Positions 44,898 through 48,884 of a stretch of 64,000 nt of DNA are shown here, piece after piece; within the stretch, counting starts at the first letter, position 1; the number at the start of each line of letters is the position of its first letter. Source of the DNA: Oncomelania hupensis (taxonomy: Eukaryota > Mollusca > Gastropoda > Littorinimorpha > Pomatiopsidae); contig CM072512.1 of NCBI GenBank assembly GCA_036898135.1, forward strand, positions 40,452,118-40,516,117. Direction: 5' to 3'. The notes below the pieces were generated by a model that saw only the letters and a list, made by a program, of their open reading frames with translations, was not told the DNA's origin and did no database searches. The translations under genes were made by a program, and so were the position numbers.

Positions 44898-45939
44898 TCA
44901 GACTTATTCGGATGGTTTTGTTAATTGCAGATTTGGGTGCACAGCCCCCACAATGCCAGTGGCTATTTCACCATCTATGGTGATGAGTCGCTTCACCATG
45001 ACCATTTCGAGTCCTTCCTTGCCACTGGTGACATCCACACTTCCTACGCTCGCACGGGATTCCTCGGGTTTATACGCCGCACTGAACTCACTCAGAGTGA
45101 TGGAGGTATGTTTTATTTTCCTGTTTCTGAAAATTGTAACTGAGAATTGCGTGTTATGAATTAGTTAGAGATAAACACGTAAAGACCGATACCTATAAAT
45201 ACACCGATAACTGAAGTATTTTTAAAAAAAAGTTATTATAATATTAGTATGAAAACCTTGTTTTCTGCTGCAGCCTAATGAAATAGAATTAATGCTTTAA
45301 AATTTAGAAATAACGGATCATGATGGTCATGCTTTGCTAGGATATCTGTGAAAAAGTGTAGAGTATCTTAAAGGCCTATGCATATAATGATTCTCTGTCA
45401 CTTTTTTCAGAACGCCATGATGCGATTTTCGTGGTGGGTGCTCTGGATGAGACCATCATGCTGAGGGGCATGCGGTATCACCCGATCGATGTTGAAACCA
45501 GCGTCCTTAGATGCCATAAGAAGATTTGTGAATGGTGAGTTTTCTTTCTTGACAGCTTTTACTATGGAAATGTGTTGTTCAGTTTGTAGAAAAATTTGAT
45601 GTTTTTTTTGTAGTTGTGTGTCTGTTGGATTAGTTGTTTTTTTCACAATAGCATAAAAACCCAATCCATCTCCTTTTCTTTTCCAGTGCCATGTTCACGT
45701 GGACCAACCTGCTGGTGGTAGTAGTGGAGCTAGATGGGCAGGAGAATGAAGCTTTGGATCTTGTGCCCTTGGTCACCAATGTTGTGCTGGAGGAGCACTA
45801 CCTCATCGTAGGGGTGGTGGTCGTTGTTGACCCTGGCGTCATCCCTATCAACTCTCGTGGGGAGAAACAGAGGATGCACTTGCGGGACGGATTTCTGGCA
45901 GACCAGTTGGACCCCATTTATGTGGCTTACAACATGTGA
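1247..45939 (+). CDS. DIP2: Disco-interacting protein 2 (DIP2), 37 spliced coding exons, 5' end outside window
   Basis: Large multidomain cytoplasmic protein. Known for the family: an N-terminal DMAP1-binding domain and two adenylate-forming (fatty acyl-AMP-ligase-like) modules, with roles in diacylglycerol homeostasis and neuronal morphogenesis. Seen here: 37 exons, all GT..AG, phases consistent throughout, summing to 4640 nt (2 nt of a split Gly codon, 1545 codons and TGA). Numbering residues from the first complete codon, the DMAP1-binding segment is about 1-95, a low-complexity Ser/Gly/Gln linker 95-235, module 1 about 300-900 and module 2 about 960-1545. The C-terminus FLADQLDPIYVAYNM is a family hallmark. 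About 30 N-terminal residues are missing, so the start codon, promoter and 5' UTR are upstream of position 1. Total coding exon number (at least 38) resembles what I recall for vertebrate DIP2 genes. No frameshift or premature stop was found. Confidence 0.97.
1526..1680 (+). repeat. Mixed (CTGT)n/(CT)n/(ACTC)n microsatellite
   Basis: Pyrimidine-rich compound array directly visible in intron 1. Confidence 0.95.
1740..5080 (+). other. Intron 1, no gene seen
   Basis: AT-rich unique-looking sequence with short runs: (ACA)n at about 2681-2698, a C run at 2945-2955, (TGT)n at 4688-4712. No exon or known element recognised. Confidence 0.5.
5087..5164 (+). repeat. (CT)n microsatellite
   Basis: Dinucleotide array with two CC interruptions. 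Confidence 0.97.
5299..5380 (+). repeat. (CT)n microsatellite
   Basis: Uninterrupted dinucleotide array of about 80 bp. Confidence 0.98.
5937..7146 (+). mobile_element. Decayed 5'-truncated non-LTR retrotransposon, GGATA-tailed family, copy 1
   Basis: Reverse-transcriptase fragment: DFKKAFDRVW at about 6040, GVPQGCLLS at about 6210, FADDIDRLAGEEQELE at about 6340 (the FxDD catalytic box), then a C-terminal WYGHVTR and RRVRPKKRWEDNIR region ending near 7066. Compared with the 51-kb copy it carries a 4-nt insertion near 6547 that shifts the frame, plus small deletions near 6760 and 6865, so it is dead. It ends in degenerate GGATA repeats (7116-7142). The C-terminal motif suggests an RTE-like clade (tentative). 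The 5' boundary rests on a possible imperfect target duplication (5917-5936 vs 7147-7165); the region before 6030 is not recognisably coding. Confidence 0.85.
7225..7314 (+). CDS. DIP2: DIP2 exon 2 in window
   Basis: Acceptor acag, donor gtaaga, phase 1 to phase 1. Encodes a Pro/Ser/Thr-rich stretch then an Arg-rich segment ending LTREDNRYHS, part of the DMAP1-binding region. Confidence 0.94.
7315..9360 (+). other. Intron 2, first part, no gene seen
   Basis: Low-complexity pyrimidine tracts at about 7950-8065 and 8475-8590; otherwise no recognised element. Confidence 0.5.
9369..9465 (+). repeat. (CAT)n microsatellite
   Basis: About 30 near-perfect trinucleotide units, degenerating into TCC/TCA-rich sequence up to about 9600. 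Confidence 0.97.
10311..10746 (-). mobile_element. tRNA-derived SINE, family A, near full-length
   Basis: On the minus strand the head reads gtggtctaatggtagtgctt (A-box region) with ggttcgagccc as B box (complement of about 10685-10695), followed by a body shared with 32866-33213 and 41337-41664 and a tail around tagcgctataaaaatcc then an (AAT)-rich end. TGGTAT at 10308-10313 and 10751-10756 may be the target duplication. The body is about 430 bp, long for a SINE. Confidence 0.85.
10986..11105 (+). CDS. DIP2: DIP2 exon 3 in window
   Basis: Acceptor tacag, donor gtaagc, phase 1 to 1. Encodes EIRTEAVMQALAMHNNKR and PSKRTSVNYQ, matching the end of the DIP2 DMAP1-binding region. Confidence 0.95.
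11568..11654 (+). repeat. (CT)n microsatellite
   Basis: Dinucleotide array preceded by C-rich sequence. Confidence 0.97.
13776..13838 (+). repeat. (GA)n microsatellite
   Basis: Dinucleotide purine array, opposite in strand to the other long arrays of this gene. Confidence 0.97.
14200..14252 (+). repeat. (CT)n microsatellite
   Basis: Dinucleotide array followed by C/T-rich sequence to about 14285. Confidence 0.95.
14597..14737 (+). repeat. Compound (AAT)n-(ACT)n microsatellite
   Basis: About 70 bp of AAT units with a few ATT breaks, then about 60 bp of perfect ACT units. Confidence 0.97.
15037..15094 (+). repeat. Two tandem 29-bp units
   Basis: The unit beginning cttgtcttgtctgtgcaatg occurs twice back to back without mismatch. 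Confidence 0.9.
16537..16815 (+). CDS. DIP2: DIP2 exon 4 in window, low-complexity linker
   Basis: Longest exon here (279 nt), phase 1 to 1, acceptor tttcag, donor gtgagt. Encodes an acidic Ser/Asp run (DSSSDDDSVFDEEQLRGF) followed by Gly/Ser/Gln/His-rich low-complexity sequence; likely disordered and fast-evolving. Confidence 0.92.
17197..17334 (+). CDS. DIP2: DIP2 exon 5 in window, linker
   Basis: Acceptor tttcag, donor gtatgg, phase 1 to 1. Encodes SHHISQPPDVTNNAKSTRQA... and a Ser-rich tail, the linker before module 1. Confidence 0.9.
17649..18267 (+). mobile_element. Dispersed GGTCA-rich repeat, family F, copy 1 (internally shortened)
   Basis: Begins catagcagtgtgaatctatg and ends cataaggagcatgtgagtca...cttctagtt, as in copies at 34241-35330 and 49366-52425. 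The body has several AAGGTCA motifs and tctgtctgtctg runs. No ORF, no inverted termini found; class unknown, non-autonomous. Located in intron 5. Confidence 0.8.
18268..19647 (+). other. Intron 5, 3' part, nothing recognised
   Basis: AT-rich sequence without a recognised exon, element or repeat. Confidence 0.5.
19648..19764 (+). CDS. DIP2: DIP2 exon 6 in window
   Basis: Acceptor gtgcag, donor gtgagt, phase 1 to 1. Encodes KIQQLLNTLKRPKRKPLPEY, a strongly conserved DIP2 block, then an acidic end. Confidence 0.96.
20045..20118 (+). CDS. DIP2: DIP2 exon 7 in window
   Basis: 74 nt, phase 1 in, phase 0 out; acceptor tcag, donor gtgagt. Encodes a Pro-rich linker ending SELSPVMGEQLV. Confidence 0.88.
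20348..20471 (+). CDS. DIP2: DIP2 exon 8 in window, start of adenylate-forming module 1
   Basis: Acceptor tgcag, donor gtaagt. Encodes IPSGLPRNLEAALQRYGSS then an Ala/Ile/Val stretch; N-terminal edge of module 1. Confidence 0.95.
20554..20705 (-). mobile_element. Non-LTR element 3' end, family G
   Basis: On the minus strand: ttgtaaagtgaccggctggt ... ttcagcagatcttttataat ... caaccaagttgtgg ... ending in (ACTA)n. The same sequence occurs at 50041-50089 plus 51971-52089. Its end resembles the LINE tail at 39440-39507. Confidence 0.65.
20804..20882 (+). mobile_element. GGATA-tailed LINE, 3' terminal fragment
   Basis: About 80 bp matching the 3' end of the 51-kb copy (agtacgctggttaat, gatcatctgtggtg-like) and ending ggataggataggata. 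Confidence 0.75.
21138..21229 (+). CDS. DIP2: DIP2 exon 9 in window
   Basis: Acceptor tttcag, donor gtcagt. Encodes GKLLGRAQKIAFSLLCKVGQ and ends GDR. The matching place in module 2 is exon 25, SQLHKRAERIGCMLMEKG. Confidence 0.95.
21318..21678. mobile_element. Non-autonomous pogo/Tigger-like element (tentative)
   Basis: Left end cagtataccctagctacttc and right end whose complement is cagtgaaccctcttttatca; interior has repeated ttcgcgga/ttcacgac-type motifs. The right end is followed by TA, the left is not preceded by one. Located in intron 9. Confidence 0.45.
21738..22401. mobile_element. piggyBac-like MITE with TTAA target duplication
   Basis: 664 bp bounded by TTAA (21734-21737 and 22402-22405) with perfect 14-bp inverted termini ctctttccctgcca. 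Contains a 22-bp perfect palindrome at 22325-22346 (gacgatatatcgtc core) and a related one at about 22369-22388. No transposase ORF. Confidence 0.85.
22508..22633 (+). CDS. DIP2: DIP2 exon 10 in window
   Basis: Acceptor ttcag, donor gtgagt, phase 0. Encodes VALVYPNNDPISF and AFYGCILAGVVPVPVEVP, the module 1 core that exons 25-27 repeat in module 2. A second in-frame GT 15 nt downstream (22649) would add five residues. Confidence 0.96.
23179..23302 (+). CDS. DIP2: DIP2 exon 11 in window
   Basis: Acceptor ttgcag, donor gtaaaa. Encodes VGFLLGSLNVCWALTSENCY and GEVITFKG, conserved in DIP2. Confidence 0.95.
24012..24188 (+). pseudogene. BED-type zinc-finger relic, hAT-transposase-like
   Basis: One frame reads EHCSICKMNFSYVQGC, then NDCEQHVKSMSHKSLAAAV and a stop at 24186-24188. 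The C-x2-C ... H-x5-H pattern with an F-S after the second Cys is that of BED fingers at the start of hAT-family transposases. Nothing else of such an element is evident nearby. Located in intron 11. Confidence 0.45.
24398..24541 (+). mobile_element. SINE family C, 3' fragment with (ATT)n tail
   Basis: gtgagcgtgtatgttggtat, agatcgccgcgctttgagcc and ggcgcgtacatagcat match the complement of 56260-56335; it ends in about 68 bp of perfect ATT repeat (24474-24541). Confidence 0.75.
24810..24913 (+). CDS. DIP2: DIP2 exon 12 in window
   Basis: Acceptor ttgcag, donor gtgtat. Encodes a Trp-rich block with LSKPPKDWQPPP, ending YIE just before the A3-like loop. Confidence 0.94.
25165..25267 (+). CDS. 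DIP2: DIP2 exon 13 in window, A3-like loop of module 1
   Basis: Acceptor tttcag, donor gtatgt. YGLNKDGSTVGVTTTRNTM occupies the place of the adenylation A3 phosphate-binding loop; the usual TTGxPKG form is altered. Confidence 0.95.
25429..25535 (+). repeat. Three 37-bp tandem units
   Basis: Units start at 25429, 25466 and 25503 (atcacatgttgtatttaaya...), last one partial; only one or two differences. Located in intron 13. Confidence 0.92.
25645..25709 (+). CDS. DIP2: DIP2 exon 14 in window
   Basis: 65 nt, acceptor gcag, donor gtaagt. Encodes VLDFKRDVGMWHGILC, a conserved DIP2 block. Confidence 0.95.
25950..26043 (+). CDS. DIP2: DIP2 exon 15 in window
   Basis: Acceptor tttcag, donor gtacca. 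Encodes FNGMHTIFIPYSLMKVDPAS and ends KMVTKYK. Confidence 0.94.
26524..26643 (+). CDS. DIP2: DIP2 exon 16 in window
   Basis: Acceptor tgtag, donor gtgagt. Encodes VVKSRDMHWGLLAQKDHKD and LLLVADGANP. The tag acceptor, not the cag six bases on, keeps the family reading. Confidence 0.95.
26789..30840. mobile_element. 4.05-kb DNA element with 24-bp inverted termini filling intron 16
   Basis: Left terminus 26789-26812 starts gggtcattctctgtagaatg; the right terminus 30817-30840 is its complement with one mismatch. Flanks are A-rich (possible AAAA duplication). Interior repeats: ggttgctac..agtaaccaaa at about 26980 and 27318, and a tagcgaacgttc-type motif at about 27530, 29680, 30055, 30235 and 30440. 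No transposase recognised. A hAT-like element (27675-29601) sits inside it, so the original length was about 2.1 kb. Superfamily unassigned. Confidence 0.75.
27675..29601 (+). mobile_element. Degenerate hAT-like transposon
   Basis: Ends: left cagggttcgtacgctccttg and right whose complement is cagggttcatactcaaattg; gttta flanks both sides (27670-27674, 29602-29606). Subterminal regions carry repeated ctccttgaa/ctccttgaat in both ends. Coding remains: 28103-28270 (WLLEKKKNKHACFCRVCQK, a BED-finger-like start), 28299-28460 (LLLLSHGQANVERGFSINKE, the C-terminal hAT dimerisation motif, followed by an in-frame stop and QQSLVARRQVLNGIRK), and 28840-28980 (ITKELLLSASSARRKYHDYL, then a Lys/Gln coiled segment). 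Large internal deletion, stop codons and a G run: not functional. Confidence 0.75.
31177..31291 (+). CDS. DIP2: DIP2 exon 17 in window
   Basis: Acceptor gtgcag, donor gtaatt. Encodes SCDSFLSAFQSKGLRPEAIC and SSSEALTVSIR. It follows the transposon-filled 4.5-kb intron 16, and splicing signals remain intact. Confidence 0.95.
31674..31848 (+). repeat. TTAA-bounded 167-bp module, copy 1
   Basis: Lies between TTAA at 31674-31677 and 31845-31848; nearly identical to 32331-32497 (same length, about five substitutions by eye). Confidence 0.92.
31849..32326. mobile_element. TTAA-flanked piggyBac-like MITE
   Basis: 478 bp between TTAA sites at 31845-31848 and 32327-32330. Imperfect termini: ccctttgaaccc on the left versus ccttcagaaccc (complement) on the right. 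Near the right end two gguttatcggtc-like stretches (ccggtttatcggtctatcgg, atatatcggtctttcgg). No transposase. Confidence 0.6.
32327..32501 (+). repeat. TTAA-bounded 167-bp module, copy 2
   Basis: Second copy of the module at 31678-31844, bounded by TTAA at 32327-32330 and 32498-32501. Confidence 0.92.
32866..33213 (+). mobile_element. tRNA-derived SINE, family A with a different 3' tail
   Basis: Head aatggttagagcattggctt and B-box-like agtttgagccc, then the family A body through about 33110. The last 100 bp differ from the 10-kb copy: a stem-like gaagcacttcacttgggg, then gtgataataaagttgtt and an A-rich end. Located in intron 17. Confidence 0.8.
33478..33617 (+). CDS. DIP2: DIP2 exon 18 in window
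   Basis: Acceptor ttgcag, donor gtcagt; phase 2 in, phase 1 out. Encodes RGILSMQGLSYGVVRVDNEN and LQDCGQVMPG. Confidence 0.95.
33961..34178 (+). CDS. DIP2: DIP2 exon 19 in window, A7-like motif of module 1
   Basis: 218 nt, acceptor aacag, donor gtgagt. Encodes YLCKTDEVGELCVCAGYTGT and ends RTGLIGFLGP, the place of the adenylation TGD motif; the Asp is replaced by Leu. Confidence 0.96.
34241..35330 (+). mobile_element. Dispersed GGTCA-rich repeat, family F, copy 2
   Basis: About 1.1 kb, the longest uninterrupted copy, starting 62 bp after exon 19. Many AAGGTCA half-sites, clustered at about 34880-34900 and 35025-35190. Ends match those of the other two copies. Confidence 0.8.
35379..35437 (+). 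repeat. (CTT)n microsatellite
   Basis: Trinucleotide array directly visible in intron 19. Confidence 0.96.
35832..35959 (+). CDS. DIP2: DIP2 exon 20 in window
   Basis: Acceptor tgcag, donor gtccgt, phase 2 out. Encodes GSKEGLMQVSNRRHNTDDI and VEPMKFIYRG, the start of the mobile C-terminal subdomain of module 1. Confidence 0.95.
36273..36357 (+). CDS. DIP2: DIP2 exon 21 in window
   Basis: Acceptor atag, donor gtatgc. Encodes IAVFSIRVLRDERICIIAEQ and RPDCTEEE. Confidence 0.95.
36535..36633 (+). CDS. DIP2: DIP2 exon 22 in window
   Basis: 99 nt, phase 0 at both ends, acceptor cacag, donor gtaaga. Encodes SFQWMSRVLQAVDSIHQVGV and ALVPPNYLPK. Confidence 0.95.
37029..37161 (+). CDS. DIP2: DIP2 exon 23 in window, A10-like site of module 1
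   Basis: Acceptor ttcag, donor gtcagt. With exon 22 it forms LPKTPLGGIHLHETKKKF; the catalytic A10 Lys of acyl-AMP ligases (PKTxxGK) is Gly here. Then PHTCVTNLPKPR, conserved in DIP2. Confidence 0.95.
37852..38042 (+). CDS. DIP2: DIP2 exon 24 in window, inter-module region
   Basis: 191 nt, acceptor tgcag, donor gttagt (a weaker site chosen because it holds frame with exon 25). Encodes VGNIVQGARMAWAQGRDLGI and ILRWRAQTTPDHVLFTLINA, the entry to module 2. Confidence 0.93.
38245..38368 (+). CDS. DIP2: DIP2 exon 25 in window, module 2
   Basis: Acceptor tacag, donor gtaagt. Encodes LSCSQLHKRAERIGCMLMEK and GDHVALVFHPG, mirroring exons 9-10 of module 1. Confidence 0.95.
38600..38730 (+). mobile_element. 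SINE tail fragment
   Basis: gcgtgggaacagcgctttga then agcgctatataaataccatt and an ATT-rich tail; this tail type recurs in many invertebrate SINEs and resembles that of family A. Located in intron 25. Confidence 0.55.
38874..38915 (+). CDS. DIP2: DIP2 exon 26 in window, 42-nt small exon
   Basis: Acceptor ttcag, donor gtaagt, phase 1 to 1. Encodes VDLIAAFYGCLYV. Without it exons 25 and 27 would still be in phase, but the conserved FYGC block would be lost. Confidence 0.94.
39071..39507 (+). mobile_element. 5'-truncated non-LTR retrotransposon (I/jockey-like), C-terminal ORF2 fragment
   Basis: Flanked by a perfect 13-bp target duplication aagtacagtgggt (39058-39070 and 39508-39520). Reading from about 39080: LARLHIGHTYITHSFLLKEE, then C-x2-C and H-x4-C (CFACDKSF, CHFMFEC), the zinc-knuckle-like C-terminus seen after the reverse transcriptase in jockey/I-type ORF2 proteins, with a stop at 39328-39330. 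The 3' UTR ends gcagtccgctggaccctata and (TATC)n. The coding fragment is uninterrupted, so insertion is fairly recent. Located in intron 26. Confidence 0.85.
39665..39804 (+). CDS. DIP2: DIP2 exon 27 in window
   Basis: Acceptor gtag, donor gtatta. Encodes CVPVTIRPPHPQNVASTLPT and MIVEVSKSVAILTT, family hallmarks of module 2. Confidence 0.95.
40247..40408 (+). CDS. DIP2: DIP2 exon 28 in window, A3-like loop of module 2
   Basis: 162 nt, phase 0, acceptor tgcag, donor gtttga (weak). Ends YLDFSVSTTGMLAGVK, the A3-loop position of module 2, closer to the canonical STTG form than module 1. Confidence 0.95.
40732..40862 (+). CDS. DIP2: DIP2 exon 29 in window
   Basis: Acceptor ttcag, donor gtcagt, phase 2 out. 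Encodes MSHASATALCRAQKLQCELY and LDPYNSLGFVLWCLS. Confidence 0.95.
41209..41300 (+). CDS. DIP2: DIP2 exon 30 in window
   Basis: Acceptor gacag, donor gtataa. Encodes IYSGHHSILVPPSEVEINPA and WLTSVSNFN. Confidence 0.94.
41337..41667 (+). mobile_element. SINE family A, 5'-truncated copy
   Basis: Begins inside the family A body (tcctactccttcggatgaga), lacks the tRNA-like head, and ends with agcgctatataagaacgatt and (AAAT)n. Located in intron 30. Confidence 0.8.
41867..41943 (+). CDS. DIP2: DIP2 exon 31 in window
   Basis: 77 nt, acceptor ttcag, donor gtaaat. Encodes VRDTFCSYGVMELCTRGLGT and ends AALK. Confidence 0.95.
42798..42985 (-). mobile_element. tRNA-derived SINE, family B, copy 1
   Basis: Minus strand: B-box region ccaggttcgaatctcgcggt, then body ending ccgtctgccgtatcg. 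Same family as 57278-57470. Located in intron 31. A short internal duplication (gaggcrcgcatyaccgcg) lies just before it at 42720-42770. Confidence 0.75.
43315..43485 (+). CDS. DIP2: DIP2 exon 32 in window
   Basis: 171 nt, phase 0, acceptor atag, donor gtttgc. Encodes VNLACVRACVVVAEERPRIV and STSFGCRVNLAMCLQ. Confidence 0.95.
43679..43962 (-). mobile_element. SINE family D with tRNA-like A box and 5S-rRNA-like C box
   Basis: Minus strand: ctgatagcgcagtggttgga (A-box-like, complement of about 43930-43953), then a segment matching the 3' half of 5S rRNA (complement of 43870-43917: aagttaagcaccgtc, ggttagcacttcgatgggtg, accgc). The rest is a body of unknown origin ending near cttgtggctgtaggg on the plus strand. 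Located in intron 32. Confidence 0.7.
43996..44115 (+). CDS. DIP2: DIP2 exon 33 in window
   Basis: 120 nt, phase 0, acceptor ttag, donor gtaaaa. Encodes STVYVDTQALRNDRVTLVEK and LMESGK. Confidence 0.95.
44520..44594 (+). CDS. DIP2: DIP2 exon 34 in window
   Basis: 75 nt, phase 0, acceptor acag, donor gtaaga. Encodes LLPGVRVAIANPETKG and DSHLGE. Confidence 0.94.
44864..44896 (+). repeat. Poly-T run close to the exon 35 acceptor
   Basis: About 33 T residues, ending 34 bp before the exon 35 acceptor; may extend the polypyrimidine tract. Confidence 0.9.
44931..45105 (+). CDS. DIP2: DIP2 exon 35 in window, A7-like motif of module 2
   Basis: 175 nt, acceptor tgcag after a long T run, donor gtatgt. 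Encodes IWVHSPHNASGYFTIYGDES and ARTGFLGFIRRTEL; the TGD Asp position is Phe. Confidence 0.96.
45411..45534 (+). CDS. DIP2: DIP2 exon 36 in window
   Basis: Acceptor ttcag, donor gtgagt, phase 2 out. Encodes VVGALDETIMLRGMRYHPID and VETSVLRCHKKICE. Confidence 0.96.
45687..45939 (+). CDS. DIP2: DIP2 terminal coding exon, stop codon TGA
   Basis: Acceptor ttccag; encodes the C-terminal 84 residues and stops at 45937-45939. Contains MFTWTNLLVVVVELDGQENE, VIPINSRGEKQRMHLRDGF and the terminal LADQLDPIYVAYNM. The A10-like position reads SRGEKQR, with Glu where acyl-AMP ligases carry the catalytic Lys. Confidence 0.98.
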
Positions 45940-47627
45940 GCAAATAGAGCACATCTTGTCGGCATGTCTCACAACATGTGAGCGAGCCATTCACACATTC
46001 TTCCTGTGTAACGTGAGAGCGAACCATTCTCAATCTATGTGACCTGCGATACATCTTATGTGTTTTTCGCATCCAGTGGATTTGTACTGCATTGCTGTAG
46101 TTTGTTTGGTGCAACAACAGTTTGGGTATGGATTATGATTTAGGAGCATTCATTAGAAAAATGTGTGACCTATACAACATTGAGTGCAGTATTGTCGACA
46201 ATCGGCATTGTGTGAAAAGTGATTATGTACTGAGCACAGGGCTGTGTAACTGTAAGTCAAACAAGAAAAAAACATGCAATAATAAAGAAATCTGCATTAT
46301 GCTGGATTACAACTTGTGGGCTACATATTATGTGAGTATGAAACGCTAGCTCAGTCTGTTCCTTTGGCAACTTTTGAGTGTAAGAAGCTAAACTACTCTG
46401 TTATTTGGCAATTTCAGTTGTAAGATTCAGTCAGTTTTGATGCATCTAGAAAATATTAGTGTTGCAGGTCACAAATCATGTGAAAAACTGTTGTCTGTTT
46501 TCAGAGATGGGAATTTCTTTATTTTGTAATAATATTCAGAGTGGAGGTAAATTTTTGCAAAATCTGTTTGGAATCTTCAGCAGATTTTCTTGCTGTTCAA
46601 GAGATATTGCATTTGAATGAAACCAGATCAGCCTTGTCTTTAACAACCCACTAGCTGCTTTTCAGTTTCTTTAGCAGAATAAGCATTAAAATGTACAACT
46701 GTTGAATTGCATGTCACAGAATTCAGTGACTGAACTCACAGAAAGCTGATGTTGTACCATCAATTACAATGTAGATCTGATCTATATCAGCTTGCGATGC
46801 ACAGAGCAGTATTTTTGCGGTGAAGGCGTTTGCAGCATCTACTGATCAGGAAAGAATGAGGATCAAAACCTTATCCTTATCCTATAAGGATAACAATGTT
46901 TGAGTGGGTATACTTTCTGTAAACACCACTCATGGTGGAATTTTTGTTAACACACACGTAAATGTTTATTATGTGTCTCTTTGTGCTTCTTCCATTGAGT
47001 GAAATTATGATGAGTATGTGAATGAACGTTGGTTACAATGTTCATTTGGTGACAGTTCTTTTGCAAAGGTGATTGCGGTAGCAGAATACACACAATGTAT
47101 TCTTGACTTCTTTCTGTGTGCTTGAGATGACTGAAAGTTTAGCAACTGAAGTCTTTAAAAAATTCTTCGTGCATATAACTTTTGAAATATATTTCCTTTT
47201 GTTTTGTTGTTGGCTTGGAGTTGTGAAGTGCTATGGATAACTGATTAACAAAGTTTCAAACTGAAAACTGTGTGAATTTTGTTTTAAAGTGGGAATGTTT
47301 TTTGGGAGAAACCCTGGCTTGAAAGGGTGTCAGACACTTATTTATTGTTTTCTAAATCGATGAAGTGCATGATTGAGCAAATGGGCATTAAAAGCAGATA
47401 TGACTACAGAATACTGAATAGTATAACTGTTACGCTTTCTAATTCTAGGTAAGAAAAACAAAAAGAGTGATCGTTGCTTGATAAAAAAAAATTCTATGTG
47501 TGTGAGTTTGGTTTGGTAATTTTATTCAATGATTGTATTTGCTTTTATTTTTCTTGCTTTTATGTTTTATATTATAAGGGAATGTTTATGAAAATAACTG
47601 GGAAAAATTGTGAATATATTATGAAAA

Positions 47628-47633
47628 AATAAA
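47628..47633 (+). promoter_or_regulatory. Alternative DIP2 poly(A) signal AATAAA
   Basis: AATAAA within an A-rich run 1.7 kb after the stop; no strong GT-rich element follows closely. Confidence 0.25.
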
Positions 47634-48507
47634 AACATGGCAATTAGGATTGTCATCATCGGAGTGCACAAGTACATTCTCCTACAAGTACAGCTCTTAG
47701 TGACACTTCATTGTAGAGAATTTTGCTCATGCAAAAATGTTGCTGCCAATGATTATAGCTTTGCTGATAGTCCAGACCAGTACCTTTAACTTTTTGACCC
47801 TTAGTCAAGTTAGTGTGTGACCAACAAATTTTATGCCAAGGGAGTTAAATAACTATCTACTCCAGAAAACTGTCATCATTAGGACGTTGCACTAATTAAA
47901 GAGGGAAAAAAATGTAATGAAATTCAGCGAAACGCCTCTACATTCATGTGGCGGCTTGCGTATAATAGTTTTATGTTCATGCCTACCCCACCGTTTTGAA
48001 CTGTACATTTTTGGAGAACAGCGTTCCACAAATCTAATGAGATTCTTCATGACAGCGTACATGGATCTGGGGTTTGTGATGCCTTTTGTCTTATCGGTTA
48101 TCATGTTGGTTTGCTTAAAAGTTACCCAATGTGTGTACATTTGTGAACTTCGCTATGATTGATTAGTGTGAAAATGTGTACAATTCATTGTAAAAATCAT
48201 TGAAATAATGTTCTTGTTCATACATTTTCATGAAATTGTAAATTGAACTTGCAAAAGACTGTAAAGTCAGATATGTTGTGATTGCTTGATATTTTATCTC
48301 GGCATTGAATGAAATGTTCTTTTGTTGATTCTGTGAAAACTGAAGAGTACAGTGGGTTTTTAAAATAAATTTTTTTCCTGTACATTCTAAATGAAATGTT
48401 TGTGTCAATGTGTGACTGATAAGTAGGATGGAAGTTAAAATGGTATGCTTGAAACATAACATGTTTATAATCTTGTTGGAAGTAAAATGTGTGTTTTTTG
48501 TCAGGTC

Positions 48508-48508
48508 A

Positions 48509-48571
<63 letters not shown>
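48508..48571 (+). repeat. (ATT)n microsatellite
   Basis: Perfect trinucleotide array in the presumed 3' UTR. Confidence 0.97.
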
Positions 48572-48573
<2 letters not shown>

Positions 48574-48878
48574 CATTTTCTCTCTTGAAAATTTCTGTTT
48601 TCATTGTGAACTGTAGATTAGATGATCTCTTAAAAAAGTTAAATGCTCCAACATTTTTTTTTTTTAAATTTTAGCTTTTACGTTTAGATGCAGTTTTGTT
48701 TTAGAAAAAGTTTGGAGCTAGTGTTGTACTTAATTTTTGTGGACAATGTAGTACTTTGTGTGTTGTTTTGTTGGGAAAAAATACACTAGATCATCCACTG
48801 TTGTTTCTTTTGACACTGTTGATTTGTGTTGACCAGGCTCATGTAGCTGTGCTGTGGACATTGTGCTTTGTCTGTGTC

Positions 48879-48884
48879 AATAAA
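48879..48884 (+). promoter_or_regulatory. Candidate DIP2 poly(A) signal AATAAA
   Basis: AATAAA in tgtcaataaagtagaa, followed within 30 nt by a T/G-rich stretch suited to a downstream element. Chosen over 47628 because of that element; transcript data would decide. Confidence 0.45.

Noticed and set aside
46122..46349. 75-codon open frame in the 3' UTR
   Set aside because: No homology recognised, and codon use looks random.
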